A stretch of 64,000 nucleotides of DNA from Anaerolinea sp. (GCA_020723805.1 DYID01000013.1:1-64000), one strand, 5' to 3'; shown: positions 50,645-58,619, numbered from the stretch's first letter. The notes: a model not told the origin generated them from the letters alone. Numbers and translations are program-made.

Positions 50645-51061
50645 ATGCCAACCATTCAGTATCAGGCTTTTTTCCAAGGGGAAGCGGGAACGGGCTGGAT
50701 AGAAGACGGAAAATCGGTGAGCCGCTCTGGCTCCGGGCGTTTGTTGCAAGCCCTGCAGGTTCGCCTCATTGACACCTTTACCACTTTTGTCGTTGCCTAT
50801 GACGTCCGTTTTGCAGATGCGGACTGGCAGGGCACAGTGACCGGCGACACCCTGCGCGGCGATACGGGTTCGCCTTTCCGCTTCATAGACGGTTTCTGTG
50901 TGGACCTGGTCAACCGTCCCTTCCCATTCATTGACACCTCGATATTCTATCGGGTCAAATGGGCGAATGACCCGCAAAACTGGTCGGAATATAAATGGGA
51001 CGGCGCATCCTTGGGCAGGCGCGGGGTTGGGATCGTCGCTCTTGAAATTGGTACCGGCTAA
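50645..51061 (+). CDS. Small protein with three ChW-like repeats
   Basis: The 138-residue protein has no signal peptide. I see three units of a shared pattern (Y, then G/D-W about 12 residues on, then a Gly pair and a closing L/I strand): residues 4-42 with W18 and RSGSGRLLQALQVRL, residues 50-88 with W61 and GDTGSPFRFIDGFCVDL, and residues 100-135 with W113 and LGRRGVGIVALEI. Each resembles the clostridial hydrophobic-W (ChW) repeat. AGGAG lies 6 bases before the ATG. The next gene encodes a membrane-anchored partner candidate. The repeat assignment is by eye. Confidence 0.7.
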   Translation: MPTIQYQAFFQGEAGTGWIEDGKSVSRSGSGRLLQALQVRLIDTFTTFVVAYDVRFADADWQGTVTGDTLRGDTGSPFRFIDGFCVDLVNRPFPFIDTSIFYRVKWANDPQNWSEYKWDGASLGRRGVGIVALEIGTG

Positions 51062-51067
51062 TAAGCC

Positions 51068-51589
51068 ATGCCGCCCAAAAGACGGACTGCCAAAGCGCCT
51101 CCCGCAGAGGAGAAGACTTCCTGGTGGAAGACCCTGCCCGGCATCATTACGGGGATTACAGCGTTCATTGTGGCTGTGACCGGTTTGATTACCGCGCTTT
51201 CATCCGTTCAATTACCCGAATTGTTCCGAGCCAAAGGCGATTGTGGCAGGTACGGCGAGGGGCTGCAGGCATCTTCCCTCCGTGTGGGAAGCCGGGACGC
51301 GCCCGTCTTTGAATATGCCTCCGCTGAGTCGCTTACCCGCGCCCGCATTTTGGAAGTGACCGATAATGGCTCGAGGATTTTAGGCAGGGTGCAATTCAAG
51401 TTCGATGCGGCGACAAACCGCTTTGAGATCATTTCCGTGGTGGATGACACCTGCATGGCGACAACCGAAGAACCGTTTTTTGTGGATGCAGGGGCTGAAT
51501 TCCCTGTTAAGTTCAAGGACGCCTATGTAGCAGTCCTGAATCTGAAAGATGGGGTTATCATTGCTACCATCCAATCTGCTGGAGAGTGA
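51068..51589 (+). CDS. Hypothetical membrane-anchored protein
   Basis: I do not recognise a family. The 173-residue protein has a basic N-terminus, a membrane helix (TLPGIITGITAFIVAVTGLI, about residues 22-41) and a beta-rich domain with two Cys residues (CGRYGEG and DDTCMATTEE). It starts 6 bases after the ChW-like gene and lacks its own ribosome-binding site, so the two are probably co-translated. Confidence 0.7.
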   Translation: MPPKRRTAKAPPAEEKTSWWKTLPGIITGITAFIVAVTGLITALSSVQLPELFRAKGDCGRYGEGLQASSLRVGSRDAPVFEYASAESLTRARILEVTDNGSRILGRVQFKFDAATNRFEIISVVDDTCMATTEEPFFVDAGAEFPVKFKDAYVAVLNLKDGVIIATIQSAGE

Positions 51590-51610
51590 AATTTCTTTTA
51601 TACCCGGAGC

Positions 51611-52519
51611 ATGAAGACAGGCACTATGAAGAAAACATTGCGCATGCTGTTGATTTTGCTTTTAAGCACCCTCTTCCTGTTTCTTGTGTTCACGCCCGGC
51701 GCGCCCGCCCGCCCCTATTACGCGGGCGTGACCGCCCCGCAGGTGATTGCCCATCAGGGCGGCGACGGAATCTGGCCCGGCGACACGCTCTTTGCTTTCG
51801 AGAAAGCCGTTGAAGCCGGCGCGGATGTGCTTGAAATGGACGCGCACATCACGCAGGACGGTCACATCGTCCTCATGCACGATGAGACGGTGGACGGCAC
51901 CACCGACGGCACGGGACTCATCGAAGGGATGACGCTGGCGGAGTTGAAACAACTCGACGCCGCCTATCGCTGGTCAAAGGACGGCGGGCAGACCTTCCCG
52001 TATCGCGGGCAGGGGATTCAAGTCCCGGCGCTGGCGGAGGTGTTCGAGAAGTTCCCGCAGATGCGCTACGTCATCGAAATCAAGAAGAGCGGCATCCCGG
52101 TCGAACAGCCGTTGTGTGATTTGATCCGCCGCTACAACATGCAGGAGAAAGTTCTGGTGGCATCCTTCCATGATGCGGTCATGCAGACCTTCCGCACGAC
52201 CTGTCCGGAAGTGGCAACCTCTGCCTCACGTGGAGAAGTGACGAAGTTTGTCCTCCTCGGCAAAATCTTCCTCAGCGGGCTGGTCGCGCCGGGCTATCAA
52301 GCCATTCAGCCGCCCTATGACCCGGCTGAATCGTACAACATCCCCATCATGACGAAACGCTTCATCCGCGAAGCACACAGAAAGAATATCCGAGTCGAGC
52401 CGTGGACAGTGGACGACCCCGATTTGATGCGTCAGTACATCGAATGGGGCGTGGACGGCATCATCACCGACCGCCCCGACCTGATGGTGGAACTGCTGAA
52501 AAAGATGGGATTGAAGTAG
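51611..52519 (+). CDS. Glycerophosphodiester phosphodiesterase
   Basis: The 302-residue protein has an N-terminal membrane segment or signal peptide (residues 9-27) and a GDPD TIM barrel. The catalytic and metal residues are visible: His-48 in IAHQGGDGIWPGDTLFAFE, Glu-75/Asp-77 in VLEMDAHITQDGHIVLMHDE, and His-90. It would hydrolyse glycerophosphodiesters to glycerol-3-phosphate outside the membrane. The ATG at 51626 (MKKTLRML...) is an equally plausible start. Confidence 0.92.
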   Translation: MKTGTMKKTLRMLLILLLSTLFLFLVFTPGAPARPYYAGVTAPQVIAHQGGDGIWPGDTLFAFEKAVEAGADVLEMDAHITQDGHIVLMHDETVDGTTDGTGLIEGMTLAELKQLDAAYRWSKDGGQTFPYRGQGIQVPALAEVFEKFPQMRYVIEIKKSGIPVEQPLCDLIRRYNMQEKVLVASFHDAVMQTFRTTCPEVATSASRGEVTKFVLLGKIFLSGLVAPGYQAIQPPYDPAESYNIPIMTKRFIREAHRKNIRVEPWTVDDPDLMRQYIEWGVDGIITDRPDLMVELLKKMGLK

Positions 52520-52527
52520 AAGATTTC

Positions 52528-52590
52528 GCCACGGATTTCACAGATTTTCACTGATTTTTATAATTCGTGCGAATTCGTGTAATCCGTGGC
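52528..52590. repeat. GCCACGGATT palindromic repeat
   Basis: GCCACGGATT and AATCCGTGGC bound a 63-bp imperfect palindrome containing GATTTTCACTGATTTTTA. It is a different family from the 120-bp repeat, although both have GCCAC ends. Confidence 0.6.
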
Positions 52591-52610
52591 AAAAAAACAA
52601 GCGTCCAAAA

Positions 52611-52645
52611 CAAAAAGAGCGATGGGACTTTATGTCTCATCGCTC
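52611..52645 (-). terminator. Terminator of the nitroreductase gene
   Basis: GAGCGATGGGAC (52617-52628) pairs with GTCTCATCGCTC (52634-52645) with one mismatch; on the minus strand it is followed by TTTTTGTTTTGG. Confidence 0.8.
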
Positions 52646-52662
52646 TTCTTTCCTCTTTCTTT

Positions 52663-53220
52663 TTACTCCATCCACACCGTGCGATCCTCGAACGATGGTC
52701 TTTGGTATGGTTCAGGATGGAATTCGGGGTAGCCCACGTAGATGAACCCGACGATGTGCTGGTCCGGCGCAAAGCCCAGGAATTCTTTGACCTTCGGGTC
52801 ACGCGCCCATTCACCTGTGCGCCAGATGGCGCCCAGCCCCAGCGCGTGCGCCGCAAGCAGAATGTTCTGACTTGCCGCCGCCGCCGCGCAGATATTCTCG
52901 ATTTCCAACACTTTCTCTTCGGTGGGTTTGTCTGCGCCGACGGCAATGACGACGGGCGCGCGGAGCGGCAAGGCTCGGGTCTTGTCCAATGCCTCGGGCG
53001 GCAGGTCCGGCTTACGGTCCGCTTGTGAGGCGGCCATCACATCCCCCAGTCGTTTGCGCCCATCCCCGGTCAAGACGACGAATCGCCACGGACGTACCTT
53101 GTAATGATTCGGCGCCTGCACCGCCGCGCCCAGCAATTTCTCGATGGTTTCGCGCGGCAGCGGGTCGGGCTTTACTTTCCCCTGCGTTTGTCTGGTGTAG
53201 ATTGTTTCGAATAGTTCCAT
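52663..53220 (-). CDS. Nitroreductase-family flavoprotein
   Basis: The 185-residue protein has the FMN-binding pattern TRQTQGKVKPDPLP, AAVQAPNHYKVRPWRFVVLT and AAAASQNILLAAHALGLGAI, ending with VGYPEFHPEPYQRPSF. Such enzymes reduce nitro compounds or quinones with NAD(P)H in the cytoplasm. The start is ATG 53220, with GGAGG five bases upstream; the open frame upstream of it overlaps the divergent amidohydrolase gene and is not coding. Confidence 0.9.
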   Translation of the reverse strand: MELFETIYTRQTQGKVKPDPLPRETIEKLLGAAVQAPNHYKVRPWRFVVLTGDGRKRLGDVMAASQADRKPDLPPEALDKTRALPLRAPVVIAVGADKPTEEKVLEIENICAAAAASQNILLAAHALGLGAIWRTGEWARDPKVKEFLGFAPDQHIVGFIYVGYPEFHPEPYQRPSFEDRTVWME

Positions 53221-53273
53221 GTTTTCCTCCGCACTATTGATACAATTACCGCGCCTCATCTTACGGAGACGCC

Positions 53274-54305
53274 ATGAAGATATTTTATTCCGAAACGCAC
53301 CGCCGCCACCAGCCGCCATTTGAGGTCTTCGACGGCGGGGTGCGCGTGCCATACCTCGAAAACCCCGACCGCATGGATCGGATACTGAACGCCTTGCGCG
53401 GTGTGGATTGGGCGGAGATTTGCGAGCCGGCGGATTTTGGACTCGACCCCATCCTGGCTGTGCATGACCGCGAGTATCTGGACTTTCTCGCTTCTGCCTG
53501 GACCGAGTGGCTGGATGCCGCTCCCAAAGACCCTGCCACGCTGATACCTGCCACCTTCCCCCTGCGGCGTCAGCCTCGTAAACCAACGAGTCTGCTCGGA
53601 CGGGCAGGCTACTACATCATGGACTTGAGCGCCTGCATTGTCGAAGGGACATATCCCGCCGCGCTGGCTTCTGCCAACTGCGCTTTGAGCGCCGCGCAGG
53701 CTGTGATGGAGGGCGAACGCGCGGCGTTTGCGCTTTGCCGCCCGCCGGGGCATCACGCCGGCAAGGATTATGCGGGCGGATACTGCTTCATCAACAACGC
53801 CGCTGTTGCCGCAAACTGGCTTACCTCGTGTGGGCGTGTTGCCGTCCTCGATGTGGACTATCACGCCGGCAACGGTACGCAGGACATCTTCTACGAACGC
53901 GACGATGTGCTGACGATTTCCATTCACGCCGACCCGGATTTCGAGTACCCGCATTTCATCGGCTTTGCGGAGGAACGCGGCAGGGGGCGGGGCTTTGGCT
54001 TTCACCACAACCTCCCGCTCCCCAAAGGGACAGGCGACACCGAATACTTGCTCACGCTCGACCAAGCCTTGCAGCGGATTCGCGAGTTCAACCCCTCTTT
54101 CCTCGTTATCTCCGCCGGCATGGATATTTACGCCGACGACCCGCTTGGCACAATCAAAGTATCCACACAGGGGATTGGGGAGATTGGCAGGCGTATCGCC
54201 GCGCTGGGACTGCCCTCGGTCATTGTGATGGAAGGGGGATACGCCAATGACGCGCTTGGGCGTAACATTTTGGCGTTCCTGTCGAACTTTGATAACGGAC
54301 GTTAG
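53274..54305 (+). CDS. Acetylpolyamine amidohydrolase (histone-deacetylase family)
   Basis: The 343-residue zinc hydrolase has all expected active-site residues: His-160/His-161 in RPPGHHAGKDYAGGYCF, zinc ligands Asp-195 and His-197 in LDVDYHAGNGTQ and Asp-284 in SAGMDIYADD, and Tyr-323 in EGGYANDA. These positions coincide with those I recall for acetylpolyamine amidohydrolase of Mycoplana ramosa, and the N-terminal ETHRRHQPPFEVFDGGVRVP fits that subgroup better than AcuC. It would deacetylate acetylspermidine, acetylputrescine or similar. GGAG lies 5 bases before the ATG. Confidence 0.9.
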   Translation: MKIFYSETHRRHQPPFEVFDGGVRVPYLENPDRMDRILNALRGVDWAEICEPADFGLDPILAVHDREYLDFLASAWTEWLDAAPKDPATLIPATFPLRRQPRKPTSLLGRAGYYIMDLSACIVEGTYPAALASANCALSAAQAVMEGERAAFALCRPPGHHAGKDYAGGYCFINNAAVAANWLTSCGRVAVLDVDYHAGNGTQDIFYERDDVLTISIHADPDFEYPHFIGFAEERGRGRGFGFHHNLPLPKGTGDTEYLLTLDQALQRIREFNPSFLVISAGMDIYADDPLGTIKVSTQGIGEIGRRIAALGLPSVIVMEGGYANDALGRNILAFLSNFDNGR

Positions 54306-54349
54306 AGAACGTCTGCTGCGCCATAGCGTAAGAGACGCTCTCTAGCGTC
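54298..54349. repeat. Two adjacent short hairpins after the amidohydrolase gene
   Basis: GACGTT-AGAG-AACGTC (54298-54313) contains the stop codon of the gene; GACGCT-CTCT-AGCGTC is at 54334-54349. The first matches the hairpin at 43615. Confidence 0.65.
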
Positions 54350-54390
54350 GGATTTTACTGAAACATAAAAACGCTCAACGGAGAACCGCT

Positions 54391-55188
54391 GTGAAAAAAC
54401 TCCTCCCGCTCGTGCTTCTGATTGCATCCATCCTTTCGTGCCGCCTGCCCGCAGCACAGGGACAGGCGACCGCCGTTGCCGAAGCCCTTTCTGCCACCGC
54501 CGCTTCGTGGACGGCGACCCCGACCTTCACCCTCACCTTTACACCTACCGAAGCCTTCACGCCCACCCTCACGCTCACCCCCACCGAAACCCTGACTCCC
54601 ACCCTCACCTTGACGCCCACCGTCACCGCCACCCCTACCTACGCCTTCCCCACGGTGACGGTCAACAAGCAGGCGCATTGCCGCTACGGTCCCTCGGTTG
54701 CCTACCTCCACGCCGCCGACTTATACGCGGGCGACACGGGCACCGTCCGCGGGAGGTTCATTTACAGCAAGTGGCTGTACGTCAAGTTCGACAAGTTGAA
54801 TTACTTCTGCTGGGTTGCCCCGTCGGTGGTGGACGTGGTGGGTGATATTTCCCAGATTGCCTACAAGGAACTGAATTTGCAATCCATCGGGAGCAACATG
54901 TACGGTCCGCCGAGGAATGTGCAAGCAGTGCGCGATGGGAACCAGGTCACGATTACCTGGGAGCGGGTGGAAATGACCGAGGATGACGACCGCGGTTATC
55001 TGCTCGAACTGTTCGTCTGCCAGAACGGGGCGTATCTGTGGTGGACGGACTCGTACCCAAATCAATTCACCACCAGTTACACGGTCAAGGATGAGGCGGG
55101 CTGCCCTCTCCCGTCTTCGGGGAAGTTATACACGGTCGAGAAGCACGGCTTTTCCCAGCCGGCGGTCATTCCGTGGCCCCCGCCGTAA
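54391..55188 (+). CDS. Secreted lipoprotein with Thr/Pro linker and SH3-like domain
   Basis: The 265-residue protein starts at GTG 54391 after GGAG. The signal peptide ends at a lipobox-like SILSC (Cys-17). Residues 42-83 are a Thr/Pro-rich linker of TPT and LTPT units, likely spanning the cell wall and possibly O-glycosylated. Then comes an SH3-like domain (HCRYGPSVAYLHAADLYAGD, KWLYVKFDKLNYFCWVAPSV) and an FnIII-like region (PPRNVQAVRDGNQVTITWER). This architecture is common in Anaerolineae. Ligand unknown. Confidence 0.85.
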   Translation: MKKLLPLVLLIASILSCRLPAAQGQATAVAEALSATAASWTATPTFTLTFTPTEAFTPTLTLTPTETLTPTLTLTPTVTATPTYAFPTVTVNKQAHCRYGPSVAYLHAADLYAGDTGTVRGRFIYSKWLYVKFDKLNYFCWVAPSVVDVVGDISQIAYKELNLQSIGSNMYGPPRNVQAVRDGNQVTITWERVEMTEDDDRGYLLELFVCQNGAYLWWTDSYPNQFTTSYTVKDEAGCPLPSSGKLYTVEKHGFSQPAVIPWPPP

Positions 55189-55197
55189 ATGTGATGC

Positions 55198-55239
55198 CCG
55201 CTCTGCCTGTCGGCGGACAGGCAGAGCGGCGCTTTCCTT
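55198..55239 (+). terminator. Rho-independent terminator after the lipoprotein gene
   Basis: A perfect 14-bp stem CCGCTCTGCCTGTC (55198-55211) with GACAGGCAGAGCGG (55216-55229) and a GGCG loop is followed by CGCTTTCCTTC. Confidence 0.82.
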
Positions 55240-55262
55240 CAAAATCAGGTAGCGGTTTGGAG

Positions 55263-55268
55263 TAAAAT
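55263..55268 (+). promoter_or_regulatory. -10 element of the methyltransferase gene, leaderless type
   Basis: TAAAAT is followed by TGCGGC and the ATG at 55275; no Shine-Dalgarno sequence. Confidence 0.4.
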
Positions 55269-55274
55269 TGCGGC

Positions 55275-56267
55275 ATGAGCCTTCCGTTATTTCAATCCCC
55301 TAAACCTATTGACGACCACTTCAAAAGCGATTCGGACATTGTTCTCTTTAATGGTGACGTTAAGAACTTGCTTGCTGAAATTCCCGATAACTCAATTCAG
55401 TTAATCATCACTTCTCCCCCGTATAACTTGGGCAAAGATTATGAAAGCCGAGTTGAAATCGAACACTATCTCGAACAACAAGCCGATATTATTGCCGACT
55501 TGTATCGGGTTTTGAAAGATGAAGGCAGTTTGTGCTGGCAGGTAGGAAACTTTGTAGAAAACGGCGAAGTCTATCCGCTGGATATTCTTTATTACGGAAT
55601 ATTCAAAAAACTTGGCTTGCGCTTGCGCAATCGTATTATTTGGCGTTTTGGCCACGGGCTTCATGCCTCAAAGCGTTTTTCTGGCAGGTACGAAACGATT
55701 TTATGGTTCACCAAAAGCGATAAATACATATTCAATCTCGATAGTGTTCGTATTCCCTCAAAATACCCTGGCAAGCGTCATTTCAAAGGCGAGAAAAAGG
55801 GACAACTTTCAGGTAATCCGCTTGGCAAGAATCCGTCTGATGTTTGGGAAGTCGTTTTGCAAGATTGGGAGCAGGAAATTTGGGACATCCCCAATGTCAA
55901 GGCGAATCATCCTGAAAAGACAGAACACCCTTGCCAATATCCAATTGAACTTGTCGAGCGTTGCGTCCTTGCGCTAACCAATGAAGGCGATTGGGTCTTG
56001 GACCCGTTTGCAGGTGTTGGGTCAGCATTGATAGCAGCAATCAAGAACAATCGTCGGGCGGTTGGAAGCGATAAAGAAAAAGAATACGTTGACTTAGCCC
56101 GTCAGCGGATTTTGTCATATTTCAATGGCACGCTTGGCTATCGTCAACTTGGAACGCCTGTTTATCAGCCAACAGGCAAAGACAAAGTATCAAAAATCCC
56201 CGATGAATGGAAAGAAGTGTACGAGCAGAGAAATTTGCTTGAATCCAAAGGAGAATACAGCAAATGA
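55275..56267 (+). CDS. Type II DNA methyltransferase, probably N4-cytosine
   Basis: The 330-residue enzyme has the catalytic motif IV TSPPYNLGKDY near residue 50 and the AdoMet-binding motif I DPFAGVGSALIAAIKNN near residue 242, that is, the order IV before I (beta-type). TSPPY rather than DPPY favours N4-cytosine methylation, as in M.BglII. It is joined to the restriction gene by a four-base overlap. Both genes are visibly AT-richer than the surrounding DNA and probably came by horizontal transfer. Confidence 0.92.
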   Translation: MSLPLFQSPKPIDDHFKSDSDIVLFNGDVKNLLAEIPDNSIQLIITSPPYNLGKDYESRVEIEHYLEQQADIIADLYRVLKDEGSLCWQVGNFVENGEVYPLDILYYGIFKKLGLRLRNRIIWRFGHGLHASKRFSGRYETILWFTKSDKYIFNLDSVRIPSKYPGKRHFKGEKKGQLSGNPLGKNPSDVWEVVLQDWEQEIWDIPNVKANHPEKTEHPCQYPIELVERCVLALTNEGDWVLDPFAGVGSALIAAIKNNRRAVGSDKEKEYVDLARQRILSYFNGTLGYRQLGTPVYQPTGKDKVSKIPDEWKEVYEQRNLLESKGEYSK

Positions 56268-56833
56268 AAATTGTCGGGGTTTACTCATTCAACGGCGGCG
56301 AAAAGGCTGTTCAGAAAAAGTATGCCAAAGAATTGGCTGAAGTGACAAGTATCCTTGCTCGTGTTGACGCCAGAAATCACAAGACGAAAACAAGCAAAGA
56401 AAAGACCATGCGGGATAAAGCTTTGTATAGTCCTCGCTCTCTGAATAAAGCGATAAGTGATGGCTTTTTGGAGTTGGGTTGGGAAAAGAAACGAGTTCTT
56501 TGTGAATATCCAACACAATATTACACCGAAGGGTATCAAATGCCTCAAGTTTCCAAAGGGGCGTTCAGAGAGATGGACTTTATCAAGAACAAACTTGGTG
56601 TAGAAGTGCAGTTTGGTAAGTATTCGTTCATGGTTTACAACGTTTGCGCCAAGATGACAATTTTTCACAACATGGGCTTTATTGATGTTGGCATTGAAAT
56701 CGTGCCAGTCAAAGAATTAGCAGAAGATATGTCGTCAGGCGTTTCGTACTTTGAGCAGTTTGTTTGGGATTTGGAGCAACGCGGCGTTTCGGATATTGAC
56801 ATCCCTGTTTTGATTTTGGGCGTTGCGCCATGA
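56264..56833 (+). CDS. BglII/BstYI-like type II restriction endonuclease
   Basis: The 189-residue protein has the BglII-family active site REMDFIKNKLGVEVQFGKYS: Asp-105, Glu-114 and Gln-116, with the same 9 and 11 residue spacings as Asp84-Glu93-Gln95 of BglII. VYNVCAKMTIFHNMGFIDVG and EIVPVKEL downstream also match this family. It would cut a GATC-centred site such as RGATCY or AGATCT; which one cannot be told. It follows its methyltransferase, and translation is coupled. Confidence 0.88.
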   Translation: MKIVGVYSFNGGEKAVQKKYAKELAEVTSILARVDARNHKTKTSKEKTMRDKALYSPRSLNKAISDGFLELGWEKKRVLCEYPTQYYTEGYQMPQVSKGAFREMDFIKNKLGVEVQFGKYSFMVYNVCAKMTIFHNMGFIDVGIEIVPVKELAEDMSSGVSYFEQFVWDLEQRGVSDIDIPVLILGVAP

Positions 56834-57114
56834 GTTCAAAAATCTGAAAGGTAAAAACGTCCCTAACACAGGTACAGGTCTTGCATGACATGCGCATCAT
56901 CGGTTTGAGCCAAGAATTTCAGATTCAATTGGTTGGTCTTGGCGAAAGTCTAGCCAAGAAATATCACTTCTCACGAAACGGCTCCCGCCTGCGCCGCTGG
57001 GACTCACGACAGCCCTTGATAGGGCTGTTTTTCTTTCAACATGACATACGCCGCCCGCGCACAAGATTGCGCGGGCGGGGCGGATGGCTTGCCATACTGA
57101 GTTGTGCTGTAATG
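56834..57114. other. Gene-free spacer with two hairpins
   Basis: No convincing gene is present. ACAGCCCT-TGAT-AGGGCTGT followed by TTTTC (57009-57036) is a good plus-strand terminator for the restriction-modification pair. CCGCCCGCGCA/TGCGCGGGCGG (57051-57078) is an 11-bp hairpin that may end the minus-strand protease operon. Confidence 0.7.
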
Positions 57115-57450
57115 TTAGTCATCCTGCTTGTGTTTCCTCATCTGCCTTTTGGCGATGCTTTCGAGCATTTCGAGCAGGGGACGCATGTCGGCGGGGAGAG
57201 CGGCGTCGCCGGCGCTGACGGTGTACTCCTTCTTGTCTTTGGCGATGACTGAAATCGTGTAGGAAAACTCGTCAGGGACGGGCGCGTGGCGGGCGAGTTT
57301 TTCGGGCAGTTCCTCGAAGTCCAGTTCATCGAGCAGGCGAAGGAGTTCGCGCCGTTCGTCTTCCGGCAGGTCGTCCAATTCGATCTCAGCCGCCAGGCGG
57401 ATGCCGGCGAAGCCGCCGGTGCGCTCGAACTTGATTTTTTCGATTTCCAT
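57115..57450 (-). CDS. Emfourin-like inhibitor of M4 peptidases
   Basis: The 111-residue protein has the emfourin pattern: IKFERTGGFAGIRLAAEIEL at the N-terminus, RELLRLLDELDFEELPEKLA, then DEFSYTISVIAKDKKEYTVS and ALPADMRPLLEMLESIAKR. Emfourins are tight-binding inhibitors of protealysin-like proteases and are encoded next to them. Here it starts 2 bases after the M4 protease gene. It lacks a signal peptide, as expected for a cytoplasmic safeguard. Confidence 0.85.
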   Translation of the reverse strand: MEIEKIKFERTGGFAGIRLAAEIELDDLPEDERRELLRLLDELDFEELPEKLARHAPVPDEFSYTISVIAKDKKEYTVSAGDAALPADMRPLLEMLESIAKRQMRKHKQDD

Positions 57451-57452
57451 GG

Positions 57453-58619
57453 CTATCTCGTTTTGGCGGGCGCGGCTCCGATAAGGCGCAGGAAAGATTC
57501 CAGGCAGCCGCCGCCAGGTTCGGGCGGGGGAGGAGGCGGGGTGGTTCCGTCGTCAACCGTGATGCCCACGTCCGCCCATCCCTTTTTGACGGCAAGTTGT
57601 TCGAGGCTTCCCTTTCCGAAGAGTTCGCCGGCGGTGAGGTAGGTGAGGTTGGCGCAATCCTGGAATTGGGAGTTGGCGGTGAGTTTATCGCGCAGGGTCA
57701 CGTACCAGATTTGCCCAGCCTTTTCCCAAGCGTAGCCGCCGAGTTCCATGGCGGTGACGTAGAAGGCGCGGTTGGGGATGCCGGAGTTGATATGCACGCC
57801 GCCGTTGTCGCTGGTGGTGTTGACGTAATCCTTCATGTGACCAGGCTGGGGGTCTTTGCCGAGGATGGGGTCGTTGTAGGCAGTGCCCGGTGCTTTCATG
57901 GACCGTATGCCGACGCCGTTGACATTGGGCGTGAACAACCCCTCGCCGATGATCCAGTCTGCCTGGGCGGCGGTCTGGTTGCGGACGCGCTGTTTGACGA
58001 GCGAGCCGAACACGTCGGACATGGATTCGTTGAGCGCGCCGGGCTGGTAGGAATAGACGAGTTTGGCTTCGAACTGGGTGACGCCGTGCGTCAGTTCGTG
58101 ACCGATGATGTCAATGGAGATGGTGAAGCGGTTGAACAAGCGGTCTTTTTCGGGCAGGTCTTCGTCGCCGTCGCCATAGACCATCTGCTCTCCGTTCCAA
58201 AAGGCGTTGTCATAGCCTTTGCGGTAATGCACGGTGGATTTCAACTGCATACCGCTGCCGTCAATCGAATCGCGGTTATAGACTTCTTTGTAGAGGTCAT
58301 AAGTGGCGCCGCTTCCATCGTATGCCTCGTTGACCGCCGCGTCGGCAGTGGGCGCATCTCCCTCTTGCCGCACGAGCGTGCCGGGCAGGCTGACGCCGGT
58401 TTTGGCATCGTAGATGAGGCGGCTCTTTCCGCCGGGGGCGGCTTGACGCATGGCGGCGGCAAGGTACTCGGAGAGCGCAAGCCGCCTGCCGCGCATTTCG
58501 GCGGAGGCAACGAGGGTTTGAACAGCCATGTCCCTTTGCGCCGGCGTGCCGTTGGCGGCGATGGTCTCGAGCATGTGCGGCGGGACGATACAATTCATTG
58601 GATGATTGTGTTCGTGCAT
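57453..58619 (-). CDS. Protealysin-like M4 metallopeptidase
   Basis: The 388-residue zinc protease has no signal peptide. It begins with a short protealysin-type propeptide containing NCIVPPHMLETIAANGT (residues 9-25). The active site is HELTH (174-178) with the third ligand Glu-198 in NESMSDVFGS, and the catalytic His lies in DNGGVHINSGIPN. The C-terminal domain ends in a Pro-rich stretch. It is transcribed with the emfourin gene downstream. AAAGGAA precedes the ATG at 58619; an in-frame start at 58715 would add an unrelated N-terminus. Confidence 0.92.
   Translation of the reverse strand: MHEHNHPMNCIVPPHMLETIAANGTPAQRDMAVQTLVASAEMRGRRLALSEYLAAAMRQAAPGGKSRLIYDAKTGVSLPGTLVRQEGDAPTADAAVNEAYDGSGATYDLYKEVYNRDSIDGSGMQLKSTVHYRKGYDNAFWNGEQMVYGDGDEDLPEKDRLFNRFTISIDIIGHELTHGVTQFEAKLVYSYQPGALNESMSDVFGSLVKQRVRNQTAAQADWIIGEGLFTPNVNGVGIRSMKAPGTAYNDPILGKDPQPGHMKDYVNTTSDNGGVHINSGIPNRAFYVTAMELGGYAWEKAGQIWYVTLRDKLTANSQFQDCANLTYLTAGELFGKGSLEQLAVKKGWADVGITVDDGTTPPPPPPEPGGGCLESFLRLIGAAPAKTR

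Noticed and set aside
50204-50980. Minus-strand frames at 50241-50501 and 50432-50977
   Set aside because: They run through the 120-bp repeat and antisense to the ChW-like gene, and their translations show repeat-derived sequence.
56834-57114. tRNA or tmRNA remnant as integration site beside the restriction-modification pair
   Set aside because: I could not fold a cloverleaf or find a T-loop motif; only two simple hairpins are visible.
56881-57252. 123-codon plus-strand frame after the restriction gene
   Set aside because: It crosses two hairpins and is partly antisense to the emfourin gene; no family resemblance.
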